From the NCBI RefSeq assembly GCF_036669915.1, contig NC_089318.1, forward strand, positions 22,061,558 to 22,125,557: 64,000 bases of DNA, in the 5' to 3' direction. Each line of letters begins with the position of its first letter. Position 1 is the stretch's first letter. Both the position numbers and the translations under genes were made by a program. Source of the stretch: Pocillopora verrucosa. Its lineage: Eukaryota; Cnidaria; Anthozoa; Scleractinia; Pocilloporidae. Positions 35,407-48,300 of this stretch are shown here, in pieces. The notes under the pieces are model-generated. The model was not told the DNA's origin and searched no databases. It worked only from the letters and a program-made list of their open reading frames with translations.

Positions 35407-36334
35407 GTAAGATATGATATACGATATTTACGACACTCGAAATTGGGATACTTTTTACGTACTTGTGTCTCGTGCACGTGGAGATTTCGACGCCGTGTTG
35501 AGCAATTAACTCTCTGATTCCTTCTCAAGATAAGCCGTGTTCAGTGCATATCAGGGATAATTTTCTTGGTTTCCATAGGAATATTTAAGCAGTAAATCAT
35601 GGGAGCACGTTTAGTTATAATTTCCTGAAGTTTTTTGACAAATGAGATAAAGGACCGAAATATGATTAACCTCGGGCGGCCCTTCAATGACCCCACACAC
35701 CAAAACAAAGTCATTTCCGACAGTCATGCATTATCATACTCAAAAGTTCTCCTTGTCGCTCCTATTTCTCTTAATTTGGATATCGCGATTCAAAAAAGGT
35801 TCTTCTGAAATGTTAAAAGTATTTTAAACAGCTTTGTTAAAAATCGATCGCAAGTATCTATGAAACGATTGAAATATCTCTAAATCAGCAGTTTTGTCGT
35901 TTCAGCTGCAAAATAAGAAGGGTGTTCAGATGATAACAGCAACAACAGGAAACCGCCCGTAGGATTGCTTACGGAAACAAACTGATGATATTCTCGTGAA
36001 AATTCTGAATCCTCTCTGAAATTTGGTCGAAAATTATGATGACTGAGATTTTAAAACTGTAGATCAAAAAACGATATCATTAGCCACACGCTTGTCTTTG
36101 CTCACCTAATGGCGTAAAAAGTAACGCATGTTCAGCGAACCAGTCTCGTTAAAGCTCAATTTCCTTTACTCGATTTGTACTCTACGTCATAAGTCTTGCA
36201 AGTCTTTCAACATTCCTCTGAGGTGTGTTCAGAGAAGTTGATCCCTGACTCATTCCACGCCCCAGCGGAAAATGCGTCAAGCATCGTCACACGTCAACTG
36301 TGTTAAACTGCGTAGGATGGTAGAGGACCTTCGT

Positions 36335-36342
36335 TATTTAAA
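36335..36342 (+). promoter_or_regulatory. Possible TATA-like element of MMP gene 4
   Basis: TATTTAAA sits about 95 bases before the chosen start codon, matching the TATA-to-ATG spacing of genes 6 and 7. It is a weak match to the consensus and no other promoter feature was recognised. Confidence 0.28.
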
Positions 36343-37003
36343 CAGCTTCTCACAGTGGATGAACCATATTGACTGCTCTTTGACTGTATTTCACGTTGCA
36401 GCAAACATCTCGAGGTATACGATATCTAACTTTGTAATGAAGGGTCTCTTGGTTACAATTGCTGCCGTGGCAGCTTTTGCTTCGCTTTTTAACTGCGCCT
36501 ACTGCGCACCCATACCTACTTCGGGTGGAAACGTGCTTGACGGGACTCCGGAGGAGAAAAAATTGGTGAGTGATATTGAGTTTCACTGAGTAATACTTCG
36601 AGATTTTTGTACTGCTACCAACAACGTGCTTCTGACCTCGAACCGGGATGGTTTAGCCTCGTTGCCACGGCCTTGTATTCAGTTAGTGAGCTATCTAAAG
36701 ATCTCTTGTAGAGACGTTAGAATACGCATTAACTCTATGGTTGTTCTGCATACGTTCCCCAAACGGTTCGGTCAAACGACATGACGGTTGTGTCAGTAAC
36801 CCGAAACAAGAGACTATAGTCAGGATAATTACAATCTATTATCTCTTTCTTGACACCATATGCTTTAAAGCAAAAGACAGTTGATCTTATTTATAGGCCT
36901 GAAATGTTTTAAGATTCAGGAAACGATTCTCTGGAATTGAAATGAAAGAAATTTTCCAGTGAGCTTTCTCCTTCCATATGCAAGATGTGATATGATGTTA
37001 TCT

Positions 37004-37212
37004 CATTAACCCTTTAACTTCCAGATCAAATTTGTCATTCTCCTTACTGTCAACCATACAATTCTTATAATGTTAGGTCAGAGAATTTAGTATTGGATCA
37101 ACTAATTATCCCCAAATTGACATTTTTCTTCATTCTCGTCACTTGTCTGGTTGATACTGTATTGATATTGTAGGGAGAAATTCTGTCTTGGTCACTCTTA
37201 GGAGTTAAAGCC
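37004..37212 (-). repeat. Dispersed repeat family A, full-length copy in intron 1 of gene 4
   Basis: Both ends carry (T)TTAACTCC-like sequence in inverted orientation (plus-strand left end CCCTTTAACTTCC, right end GGAGTTAAAG). The unit is therefore about 205 bases with short palindromic ends, consistent with a MITE-like family. Confidence 0.72.
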
Positions 37213-37904
37213 GTAAACCAATAAACGTTTTGCAGCCGTCAAGGAGTAGATCGTGCATGATCTATTGATCCAAACAGGTAAACTGCAATTTAAAGGTTTA
37301 TCCAACTCAATTTTCTCTTGCAGGCTGTTCGTTTTCTGAAAGGCTATGAATACCTGAATACAGAGACGAGACCTAACGACTCTTCAGCGTATCATGATGT
37401 CCTCTCTGAAGCAATAAGAAATGTTCAAAGGATGGGCGACCTTCCTGTCACCGGACAACTCAACGCAGAGACGATAAAACTGATGAATACATCCAGATGT
37501 GGCACTAAGGATCCCATTGAAAAGCTAAACAAAACTGAAGATGGTCGGAAAGAAATTGGAAGGTACTATATTCAAGGCACCAGATGGAACAAGAAGGTAT
37601 ATTGTTTATTTTGGTCAGAATGGTTAGGGATCCTTTCCTTTTATCTCATGGATCGAAGACTACAAGATTGTTTTTTTTTGGCGAGATTGCAAAATCAGAA
37701 ATAGCTAAAGTAACACTTTACTCACCTGAGAGAAGCAATGATGGCTTTTTCAAGAGGTTTACTTCAGTCGAGGAAGTGTGAAATAAAAGAAAGAGTCTGT
37801 TGGTCATTTGCCAATATTCGGGACAATGGAAGTCAATTCTCCTTAGTGATCAGTTTTTTTTTCTGTTGTTGTAGCAAGAGCAATTCAGATCGAGGATCGA
37901 AAGA

Positions 37905-38095
37905 AGTGAACCCAAACTACAAACCTAACCAATCAGATGCAAAACCAAAACCGATCACGAATTGGGCACCCACGTTTTTTCGCGGTTTTGCAAGTTCACT
38001 TATTTTTACTTGGTGCAGTGCGCTCATTGGCACCTTGCGTTATTTTCCTCTGATCTGATTGACCGTTGTGGATCAAAGTAAAGCATTGATAAATC
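37905..38095 (+). repeat. Dispersed repeat family B, copy in intron 2 of gene 4
   Basis: Related to 4556-4757. It ends only about 35 bases before exon 3 of gene 4, so it lies in the branch-point neighbourhood. Confidence 0.5.
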
Positions 38096-39580
38096 AAGAG
38101 TGACCTCGCATTTTCTAATTCTATTACAGCATTTGACGTACCGCTTTACCAGGTGGCGTACACATGATCTTCCTCTAGACACCCAAAGAAATATTATTCG
38201 GACAATGATCCAAAAATGGGCTGCCGTGAGCTCGTTGACCATCACTGAGGCAGACCCTGCAGTTGATGACAAAGACGTTGACATCTTGATTAGCTTTGTT
38301 AGACGTTATCATGGCGACCCTTATCCATTCGATGGTCAAGGAGGAACGCTCGCTCATGCTTATTATCCACACAACAATAAAGGTTGGTTTCTATGGAAAG
38401 AAAAACAAAGATAACAGTTACTGGTAATGATGAACAATAAAAGTCTCAATTGACTTCACAATTGAGTGCAAAATCATTCTTGTTTTGTTTTGTTTTGTCT
38501 CTTTTTAAAATATATTTGACAGCTACATATAGATTAAACCAATCTTTATTTATGAAACTTTCTTAGGGTTATCATTTTTACAGTTCCAATTGCTTTCATC
38601 ATCATGACCACTTTTATTGTCATTGTTGTTATTATTGCAATTCTTGTGTTAAGATAATCTTGTTTTGTAATGGCGATTTTATCATTTGATTTAACTTAGA
38701 TGATTACTCTTTCTAGGTTTGTCCGGTGATGCTCATTTTGATGACGATGAGAGGTACACCACAGGAGAACCAAGCGGCATTAACCTGGACTGGGTGGCGC
38801 TTCACGAGTTTGGACATAGTTTGGGTCTGGAGCATTCCAATGTGCGTGAAGCCGTTATGTACCCGTGGTACAAGGGGTATTTCCCAAACATCGAGCTTAC
38901 TGAGGATGACATCCTGGGAATACAGCAGATTTACGGAAGTAAGTAGTTTTATATTTTTATTACCTCCTACAGTTTTCATTTTTGAACGGATGAATTCGGA
39001 AAGCGAATCGGTTTTGATCGCATTCAGAGGAGTTATTCCGCATGAAGAAGAAGAAGATGAAGAAGTGGTAAATTAAAGGAAAGATTAAATCGTAAAATAA
39101 AATTTCTAATAAGGGTATTGTGAAAAGAAGAAGCTCAAAAAAGGGGAAGACTCCCAACCAATGGTTGCTTATTTGAGCCACGCTTTACAAGTGTGCGAGG
39201 ATTTTCGCATGCGAATGGCTCAATCCCTATGTTTACGCTCTCCGTGTCCTCGCGTTCAAGACATGTTTGCTATCAATTGAAAACTATGAAACCCCATCGT
39301 CAGGATGAAAAGTTAAATACGCTTTGAAGCAGTCTCAAATAAACTGACCGCACATTTACTTCTCTGTCTCAATAGAACCATCCACGCCTTCAACCACTGT
39401 CAAGCCCACAAGCAAAAAAACTCAATCTCCTACATCAAGTGATCCGAATACACCATCGACCAAACCAACGCCATCACCAACCCCAACTGATCCCGACACA
39501 TCCGAGCCCGATGTGTGCTCGGTAACCAAGTATGATGCTGTTGCGGTCGAAGAAAACCACAGGGGCGATAGATTGACGCA

Positions 39581-39742
39581 TTTTTTAATGGAAACTACTT
39601 CTGGACGCATACCGGAACACGTTTGGTTAAGCCAACTAAAGCCCAGAAAGTTAGAGACGTCTGGTCTAAAGTAGAGACCCCAGTAGACGCCGTTTATCAG
39701 GATAAATCAAAGAAAACCCTCGTTTTCTTTAAAGGAAACCAA
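39581..39742 (+). other. Frameshifted segment of exon 5 in MMP gene 4
   Basis: Between a T6 run (seven expected to encode HFFNGNYFW) and the donor-side ACCAA (ACAA expected for a phase-2 end) the frame is displaced by one base. A stop at 39672 falls inside. Both flanks read correctly, so the two indels compensate in length but not in protein. Confidence 0.72.
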
Positions 39743-40909
39743 GTGAGTTTTATTTGATGGTTGGTAGGTTTAGGATATCATGTTTGATATGGAAATATTC
39801 TCCTCTGTTAACATTTTGATCAATGGAATTATCAGAACACGAAACTTCATTATGGATATCATTAGCTTAAACGGGAAGACCAGTAGCAATAAAGAAAATT
39901 ACTGGCATCGGTTTTGAAAGCCTAGTGTTCCGAAAATGAGATTGAAGAGGTCAAGAAAACTCCGTCAATTATCTGTGCAGAAAATTAATTTGGTCATAGG
40001 CTGCATAGCAGGCGTAATTTTGGCGGGCGAGCGCTCAGTATTACCTTGGTGCTGTATTTCGACTTCACCGTGATGATATGGCGTGAATTTTCCATTGTAT
40101 TTTTTATAAGTAATGTTTTGTTTGTTCTCTTGTAGATTTTGGGAATACACCAAGAATAGACAGCTGCAGTCGTCTGGTGATCTTAACAAATATTTTAATT
40201 CCAAAGAAGCCGAAAACATGGACGCAATGTTCGTTTGGCAAAGAAATAGGAGAACATACGTATTCAAGGGCTCAAAATACTGGAGATTACAGTATAGGTG
40301 CAAAGAAGTTCGACTCAGGATATCCACGAAATATCAAACAAGCCTGGGATGAAAATTTCCCCAGTGACATCAGTGCTGCAGTTTCTTGGCTAAATGATAA
40401 GAGTTACATCTTTAAAGGAGACCTATATTGGAGGCTGAAGAAAGATACAACGAAAATTGATGTTGGATACCCGAAACGCATTGCTGAACAGTGGATGAAA
40501 TGTAAGACAAATGTCGAAGGCTTCACGTTGGTTCTGCCAACAAACAGCCTTGATTTGAATTGAGCACTCCCTTGCAAACGACAACATTAAAGAACACTGA
40601 ATCAGGAAGAAAAAAACTCTGCTGCACTATAACGTCAGTGAACTGTTATTTAGAGAATTCCTTCTAATATTAAATTGGTTCAATTTGTATATATCAAGGT
40701 TTTCTTTGTAATGAACAATGACATAGGATAAACTGTCCTTCTATGAATAGAAACCAGAACTTATGCTAAATCGTATTATTTGACAAAATTTTAACCAAAA
40801 CAATTGGCAATACTTTATTCAGCGAAAAAAATCAGATCAAAGGAATTTTTATTTATTTTTGTATCATTTGTCTTAACTGTGTAAAACATTCCAATAGGAA
40901 CGTATTTCA

Positions 40910-40915
40910 AATAAA
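40910..40915 (+). terminator. Candidate polyadenylation signal of MMP gene 4
   Basis: AATAAA about 350 bases past the terminal stop, in AT-rich sequence without coding signal. Positional evidence only. Confidence 0.4.
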
Positions 40916-41340
40916 ATTATTGGTATTGACAGGAGCCCATTACTTAAGTGATGGGCACCTGACATTGAATATTTCAAATTTTACTTTTGACTTGCGTTGT
41001 TTGAGTGTAAAATGCAAGAACAGATCACGTAACTGGCCATTTGCTTTTGTATCTCGACCTCAAAAACAAAACGAACTCATGAGATAGAAGTTGGACGTTA
41101 AGTGGAGGCGAAATCAAAAGAACTTGGCATCATTCTCCCTCAAGGCTCGGAGAGGCTCTGCCCTGAATTCGAAACCCTTAACCTGCCGCTTTTTGACCGA
41201 AAGGGTGCTCGGCGATCATCTCATACTCCTCACTTGAAATGCACCATTAATGTTTTTCAAACTTGTCATTCAGAGTCCTCGTTCTTAAGCCCCTCGAGCT
41301 CACGGCCTCTCCGCCAATCACTTTGCGCGAACGGAGTCAA

Positions 41341-41790
41341 GGCCGCGCACTACGATTTCGACCATTGTCCACGCGAAGGTGGTTTGCGCGCCGAAAATCC
41401 TCCCAATCGGCATTTTTCTCAGCATTTTTCTCAGCATTTTTCTCAGCCATATCGCCTGGTGTCTCTGTGGGGATGGGGTAAGTATGGCACATTGATCGCC
41501 CCTACTACTGACGGTAGAGAGAAAATTGACCTCGTACCCAAGTTTTTTCCCGCGGCCGTGTCCAGTTTGCTTGTTCAAAGCACAGCCAGAAAGAAGCGAA
41601 CTTGGAAATTCAGGAAGAAAACGCTCGTTTCCAGCGAAATGCGCGGGGAGTTTTGGTATTGAGACATGTCCCAGGGTGCAATGATCTTGGATCGTAAAAT
41701 ATGGCTGAGAAAATGCCGATCGGGAGGATTTTCGGTGCGCAAACCACCTCCGCGTGGACAACGGTCGAAATCGGAGTGTGCAGCCGCGAC
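41341..41790. mobile_element. Inverted-repeat element, about 85-base arms
   Basis: Left arm 41341-41422 (GGCCGCGCACTACGATTTCG to CGGCATTTTTCTCAG) is an imperfect reverse complement of right arm 41704-41790. A three-fold tandem of CATTTTTCTCAG sits inside the left arm end. The inner 280 bases are single-copy here. No transposase is visible. Confidence 0.72.
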
Positions 41791-42345
41791 CTCTTCTATT
41801 GGCAGGAATAACAGTGATGGTAAAGCAAGCTTAAAATGGAAGAAATCGCCAGAAACTACAACGGACACACATGATGTTGGTAGGTGTTATTGATTTTACG
41901 TGTAAAATATTCATATTTCGAAATAATTATCGTTGTAAGTCGATCATATTCCGTCCCCATACTATTCCTTAAAACGTGTTCAAATTTTCAACGGTTCCTC
42001 TCATAACTTAACACCGAGTCACACAACGCGTGACGCGTTCATGAATTAATCGTTGGCTTTTTCTCGAGACGTGAGCTTGGGCCGCCTGTGCTTGCTGAGC
42101 AGTTTCATTTTTCATCATATTTTCAATCAAAGCAATGTTTTCGTCAAGTGATGACAGGGTCATCCCCAGAAATCAATCCATACCCAACAGGCTGCCATTT
42201 CATTTACGTCACCACTGGCTTATGCTTTTTAAACAACCAGACACAGATTATATTTCACAGAATAGTATAGTTTGCTGTTTCGAACCATTTCAACAGACTC
42301 ATCTCCTTTGTAAACTTCAACATATCTTCTGAAGCTGGTGCCAAC

Positions 42346-45300
42346 ATGCAAAGTCAACGTTCAAGGCAGTTGTTGATGTTAATAGCTTACTTTGTGGGTA
42401 TTGTATACAGTGTTCCTGTAGTGAACAGGAAGGACTTGAAGAAGGTAAGAAAGAAGAGGCCTCATTCGTCTTTTGTCCGCATAACGAACTCAAGGGTATC
42501 CTCGGAACAAACTCGATGCCTATTTCTTGTATTGATTGTTGTGTTTAATTGAGATTATGTAAAGAAGAACCTGAGAACATTAGCTTGCGAGTGGAGCGAC
42601 ATGAGATTTCGAGACGGGGAAAAGGGGGGGGGGGGGAAGGGAGGAGAAAGGAAGGTGCTTTGCGGGCAGGTATGTGCACGCTCTGGTCTCCAAATTTGGA
42701 CTTGATTTTGTATAATAAATTGGCATGTAAATTTGAAATGTTCGTTCCTATTATAGATGCACCTCAATAATCCGGTTTGTTAGAGGGCTTGTTCTGCCAT
42801 TTTTCGATATGAGTTGAATCCACATTCATGAATGTCCCTTGATTTTTAACTTATCATCCTGTAATAGATAAACTGTTGAGATGCTTGGCTTGTCAAACAG
42901 TTTCTAAACAGTTAAAATTTACCAGAGATCAGGCTTTCCGTCAATTTATTGGAAGCGAAAAAAATAAAACTCCATACTAAAAGGAGACGAGTACTCAGTT
43001 TCAGCAAAAGCTTATATTGTCATTTTAGATCGAGGAAGATGCCAGCTGAAGGTGCGCCTCATCAGATAATGACAATGAATTAATTAGTCAATTGCCGTCA
43101 GTGTGTTGACGTTCATATTTGCATCTGTGGCATCAATTACATCACATCTGTCATTACGCTTGCGTCGCTGCGGCAAGATTATAATTTTCTGATGATTTGA
43201 TAACCTAATGTTTTTGTGGTCATTACCAAATCTGTCGGTGAGTCTGCGTCACTCTTGAGGTCACTGTGGAACTCACATGAACCCGGCAAACATGAACGCA
43301 CTGATGAATATTAGAAAGGAATTAGTCGTTTTCCCATTTTTCCTCGGAAAGATACTTTTTCTGATGATTTTGGCTTAATTTTAAATAATTCTTTATCACA
43401 TCGCTTCAATTAGAAGGACGTAGTCAGATCTCAAGAGTATTATAACGAATAGCTGATTTCGCAACCGCTAAGAAATATGAACACTCGTTTGTTGATGTTT
43501 CAATCATCAACTATGTGGCGAAAAGGAGTTGATTGATGATGAGATGATGATCCTGCGTAATAAGAATCATGGCGAAATATAATAGTTTGTATGGGAATAT
43601 TTACGACCGCTCTTGGGAATAAAACTTAAAAATACATTCAAATTCTCAATAAAAATACCTCACCTTACTTCTAAAGTGCATCGCTTGTTGTCTGACCGTT
43701 TACTTTGTTGCAACGAGGCCATTTGAGCGAGTTATCCATTTCTAGGTTTACTAGGATTAGGAAATCGAGAAACTAATAAATCGCTAAAATGGCTTCTTTT
43801 CAACATAGTAAGCGGTCAGACAACAAGTGATGCACTGTGGAAGTGAGGTGAGGTACTTTTATAGAGAGTTTGACTGTTTTTTTTACTTCCTAGGAGCGTT
43901 CGTAAATTTTCCCATACAAACTCTTATATTTCCACTATGACTCTTACTACGCAAGGTGATCATCTTACAGCTAGAGCTTGGGCTGCCTTGTAGTTTCACT
44001 TCAAAAACTATGGATGGAATTTTTTAAGACACCTAAATACATACATGCGCAGCATACCATGGAAACTTTTTTAACTAACGCCGATCCTAATTTGAACGAA
44101 AATGGCTTCAGATCGACAGATCAGACCATAACAATACACAGCTGGGAGGATTTTCTTCCCTTTCAGCCACTTATCTTCATGTCTGTAGTATCGTTTTTGA
44201 ATTGACAGGATCGACAGGCAGTAACTCTCCACGGCTGTTGGTCACGATCCTAATTTCCAGAAAAGTATCATGGCTCCGAATATTCCTAGTTAATCTTCCA
44301 CTTGGCATTTTCCCGAATTTCCACTACGAATGATCATCTTCCCGAAGTCAGCGCACGCGCAACGCAACCACAGGCGTGCGACGTGGGTGCGATTGATATC
44401 GTAATCTCGCGTGCCTCGTGCGTCTCTTGCGTAGTGAGTCTTTTCCCACCAGATGAATGTCTAGCGAGAGATAACAACCAACAGATAACAGTTAAATTGG
44501 ATTTTGAAATGTTTTCATTTTCAGACATCACAATTTCTAGTTCAATTTGGGTACGTCGACATCTCAAACCCAACGGAAACAGCTGGCGCTGGTGATCAAA
44601 ATTCTCCTGTGTTCAGAAAGGCGATTAGGACACTTCAATGGTTTGGTGGTATTCCTGTAACGGGAATTATTGACAGGAAAACCCTCGAGTTAATCAGCAC
44701 ATCAAGATGCGGTATGAAAGATCCACCTCCTCCTTCCTCGAGAGGGATCGGAGAATTCAAGAAACAGGGAACTTATTGGAAGAAGAGGGTAGGTCTTTTT
44801 CACTTGCAAAGGAATATAACAATTCAAGAAAAAACAAAAGCTGAGCACCTAACATTACTCACAGAAAGTCGGCCTCGGTCAAAAGTGCATTCGGAAACAT
44901 GATTGGGTCAGCGAACCCGGCAGGGTAGATCTCTTGTTAAGGGTGTACCACCCGCGTTTTAAAATCCTGATCTTATTTCAGGCCGCTCCGTAAAAATTAA
45001 AGACATGATTCTGGTCTCAGAGCATGCAAGAGAAGCATTTAGGTAATGTGTCCGTCAAAAGATGTTTCTACAAAAATATGAGTGATAGAGCATGCGGAAC
45101 AAAGTGATGTAAAAAGGAGGGATATGGCAAAAATAACAAAACGGGAATTTGGGAAGAGTAGAAACACAATAATTAACTCTTTCTCTTTGCGAAAAAAAAA
45201 AAAACACACCTTTAACCCTTAAATGTTGGTCGAAAGTCATATTAAACATAGCGATCAAACGTCTGGCATGCGCGAAGGGGCCAATTTTGGCCGCCCGCGC

Positions 45301-48300
45301 GCCAAAATCCGCCCAAAATTTGATATTGATTTACCAACTTGTTTTTTCAAGCTTTACCGAAAAAGTTATACGCTTCTAAAACACTGTAACCTACTGGCTA
45401 GTGTGGTTATTGAGACTTCTTGGTTACACGCCACCTAGACATCACAACATTCGCATATGCGTAGACGTTTGACCGCTGTGTGCCACCTACATAGCAGTTA
45501 CGCAATCAAGCAGTTTATAGGGTTACACTAATAGAAAGTATTAACAAATTTATTTTTTTCCCCAGGATCTAACTTATAAGATCGTGAACTACACCAGTGA
45601 TATCCCATCTCGGAATAAACAGCAGCAGATCTTTCGAGAGGCCCTGAGAAAATGGGAAGCAGCTTCAGATTTGCGTATACGACAGGTGTATCATGGTTAT
45701 GCAGACATCCCTATCAGCTTTGTTACTAGAGATCACAAGGACGGCTATCCATTTGATGGACCGGGGGGGACATTAGCTCATGCCTTCTATCCCCATGATA
45801 ACCAAGGTGGGTCCTTGCCTCAAAAAGGATAACGAGTGGTTAAGTGACATGGCCATGGACCTCATAACTTCATGACCATGAACATCCCCACTCGCTGGTA
45901 TGTTGATTCATCCTCTTTACTAGTATCCATTTCATACCACTGGCTCTCGGAGATGACTGTGAAAGTGGCTAAGTGTCTTACCTAAGATTTCAATTTCACG
46001 CCCCAGCCATGGCTGTGTAAGCAAGGTGCTCGGCCACCACTTCTACCAAGAGTGAAATAAAATTCTAAAAGTGGTGAAGTGAAATCGATAGAAAAAGGAT
46101 TATTTATTCAATTTTTTTGAAAATGCATTGTTCGTTAGCGAACAGTGCATTTTACTATTAAAACTATGGTTTGACTCCAGTTTTCTTAATTCTCATCACA
46201 AATGCATCACTTCAATTTAAGTCTTTTCCTTTTGCTCAGTAAAAAAATCAAAGCAAACTCTCATTGGTTGCAGGATTATCCGGTGACGCTCATTTTGACG
46301 ATGATGAGAAGTTCACCACAGAGACACCAGACGACGGCATTAACTTGGACTGGGTAGCGATTCACGAGTTTGGACACAGTTTGGGTCTGGAACATTCCAA
46401 TGTGCGAGACTCAATCATGTACCCCTGGTACAAGGGGTATGTCGCGGATGTTAAACTGACCGATGATGACATACAAGGAATTCAAGCTTTGTATCCAAGT
46501 AAGGAAGCATGCATGCAATAATGTGCGTTTTCAGGGATCAAAGCTTATGCGACTTACAATTGCGATTGGATGTCGGTAAAGAAAAGCCAAATTGATCGCA
46601 ACGGCTAATAACTGATCGCAATGGCTTATAAGAACAAGGCAAATTACCAAATCGACAGTAGTTTAGCGTGGTCTGTACTCTCATCGACAACGAAATCCGT
46701 CATCACAATAGTCAAAGTTTTGTTTTTTGCCACAACATCGACATCAAATAAAACGATCCTTTCAATGCATGTCCATCGTGTGACACGTTGACGCGAGCAG
46801 CGTTGTTTAGACTGTTATCGACATCGGCAAATTGGCCAGTCAGATTGCGACTTTACTGCCAAATGTGGTAAAGCGCATTGAAAACCAAAGAATATTTACT
46901 GCACGCTACGTTGAATAGTTGACTACGATTTTAGGAAATTGAACAGCAAGAAGACATTTGTTTTGATTTTCAAAAAACATTTCAGAGCCAACAACAGCAC
47001 CAACCTTAAGGACCACAAATAAAGCCACAACAAAAGCCACAACTACCCAGCGTCCGCGGGTAACTCTCCGCCCTCGTACCGTTACTTCTCGCCCCACTCC
47101 ACCAGATCTTTGCGATAGTTCCGTCCGTTATGACGCAGTCTCTTTAGATCCCAGGCGGCGGATGACGTACTTTTTTGTGGGAAATTGGTTTTGGATCATG
47201 GACAGAAGACTGCGCAGGAGTGGTCCATTCACTATCAAATCTTTCTGGAAGGAGGTGAAGACCCCCGTGGATGCCGTGTACCGCAACAAACGGAGAAACA
47301 TCGTGTTCTTTAAAGGAACAGAGTAAGATGGCGGTTTTTATTTATTTTAAGAAAAAATGTTTGGTTTTCCTCAATAGGCTTGAGTATGGTTTCTAAGAGC
47401 GCGATCGAATATGTTGATATGACAACAACGATCAGTATCGTCTGTCTGCTGCGTTTTTAAGTGAAAGAGCAGCCATGTAAACTAAGTAAAGTAGTTTTTT
47501 GCAAGACTTTGAAATAGTTGTTGAAAGATTTCTTGTTATCAAATTGAGAGCCAAATTTTCGAAATTATAGCGTTTATAAAAGTTTCACAACTACACAGTA
47601 TGAACTGTGTGTCATTTCCCAAGGCACTCAGCTAACTTAAACTTCTACGTGATGGAAAAAATCGTCGTACTCAAGTAGAGTCTTTAAAATGATATAGATA
47701 AGTATAAGTTTCCTTGGAGGCTACCCACCCTCAGTGCCACGGCTTATTCCAGTTTCCGTAATAGCAAATGATTTGAAGCAATCCTGGCCAACCCCCCCCC
47801 CTCCCTCTGCATGGGACGCTGGTCCATCACAATCTATTCCCCTCCCCCTCCCCCATATATTTCATCGGCTTTCCCCGGCAGATTGCTGTTACCATTTAAA
47901 CTCCTGGGTGAAGATAGCCCTTGTGAGAGCAAAGTGTCCTGTCCAGGAACATAGAACTATATTACGGCTCAAACGCTGTCCATTTGGAGTACACCGCGAG
48001 AACCAGAAGACCTGCGCGTACCATTCTCATGAGTTTGAGCCCACATTTTTGGCGTTTTTGCAGGTTTTGGGAATACGACTCACGAAGAATTTTGAAATCT
48101 TCCGGTCTCATAAAAAGATATGGGCTTCCCTTGAGTCTGGCAAACATGAACGCAGTTTTCATTTGGGAAAAAAACCAAATCACCTACTTCTTCAAAGGAA
48201 CACAATATTGGCGGTATAACGAATGGACCCGACGCACAGTCCGAGGACCTTCAAGAAATCCGTATCCTAGAAAGATCCGAAGCGCTTGGAAATTTCCTGA

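Larger units (their letters stand above)
27710..36430. other. Intergenic centre between the two divergent MMP blocks
   Basis: About 8.7 kb without a supportable gene. Contents: LINE 3' relic (28060-28363), fold-back element (30212-31449), hairpins (32691-32734, 35375-35406) and simple repeats such as (TTTG)n near 35264. The promoters of genes 3 and 4 should lie at its two ends. Confidence 0.6.
36437..40563 (+). pseudogene. MMP gene 4: secreted-type MMP, hemopexin part broken by three indels
   Basis: Exons are 36437-36565, 37324-37596, 38130-38382, 38717-38938, 39376-39742 and 40136-40563. The start was chosen at MKGLLVTIAAVAAFASLFNC; an in-frame ATG at 36272 lies upstream of a TATA-like stretch and would bury the signal peptide. 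The propeptide has switch TSRCGTKD and no convertase site. The catalytic half-domains are complete ([34 protein letters not shown]). Against its paralogs it has -1 in a T run at 39581-39586, +1 near 39738-39742 and +1 near 40296-40306. The first shift brings an in-frame TAG at 39672-39674, giving about 391 residues: a full propeptide and catalytic domain but only the start of hemopexin. Hemopexin codons past each break remain well conserved (WMKCK near the end). It is either a recently damaged gene, possibly still making a hemopexin-less enzyme, or an assembly artefact. Confidence 0.78.
40564..42345. other. Spacer between MMP genes 4 and 5
   Basis: Contains the candidate gene 4 polyadenylation signal and an inverted-repeat segment at 41341-41790. 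A 186-codon open frame from 41102 is explained by that repeat (see rejected items). Confidence 0.55.

Noticed and set aside
36272..36436. Upstream in-frame ATG extending gene 4
   Set aside because: It would place about 55 hydrophilic residues before a clear signal peptide and lies 5' of the TATA-like stretch, so 36437 is preferred.
41102..41662. 186-codon open frame on the plus strand
   Set aside because: It runs through the left arm of an inverted repeat and has no signal peptide, domain or splice context. Its only notable peptide is mirrored by the other arm.
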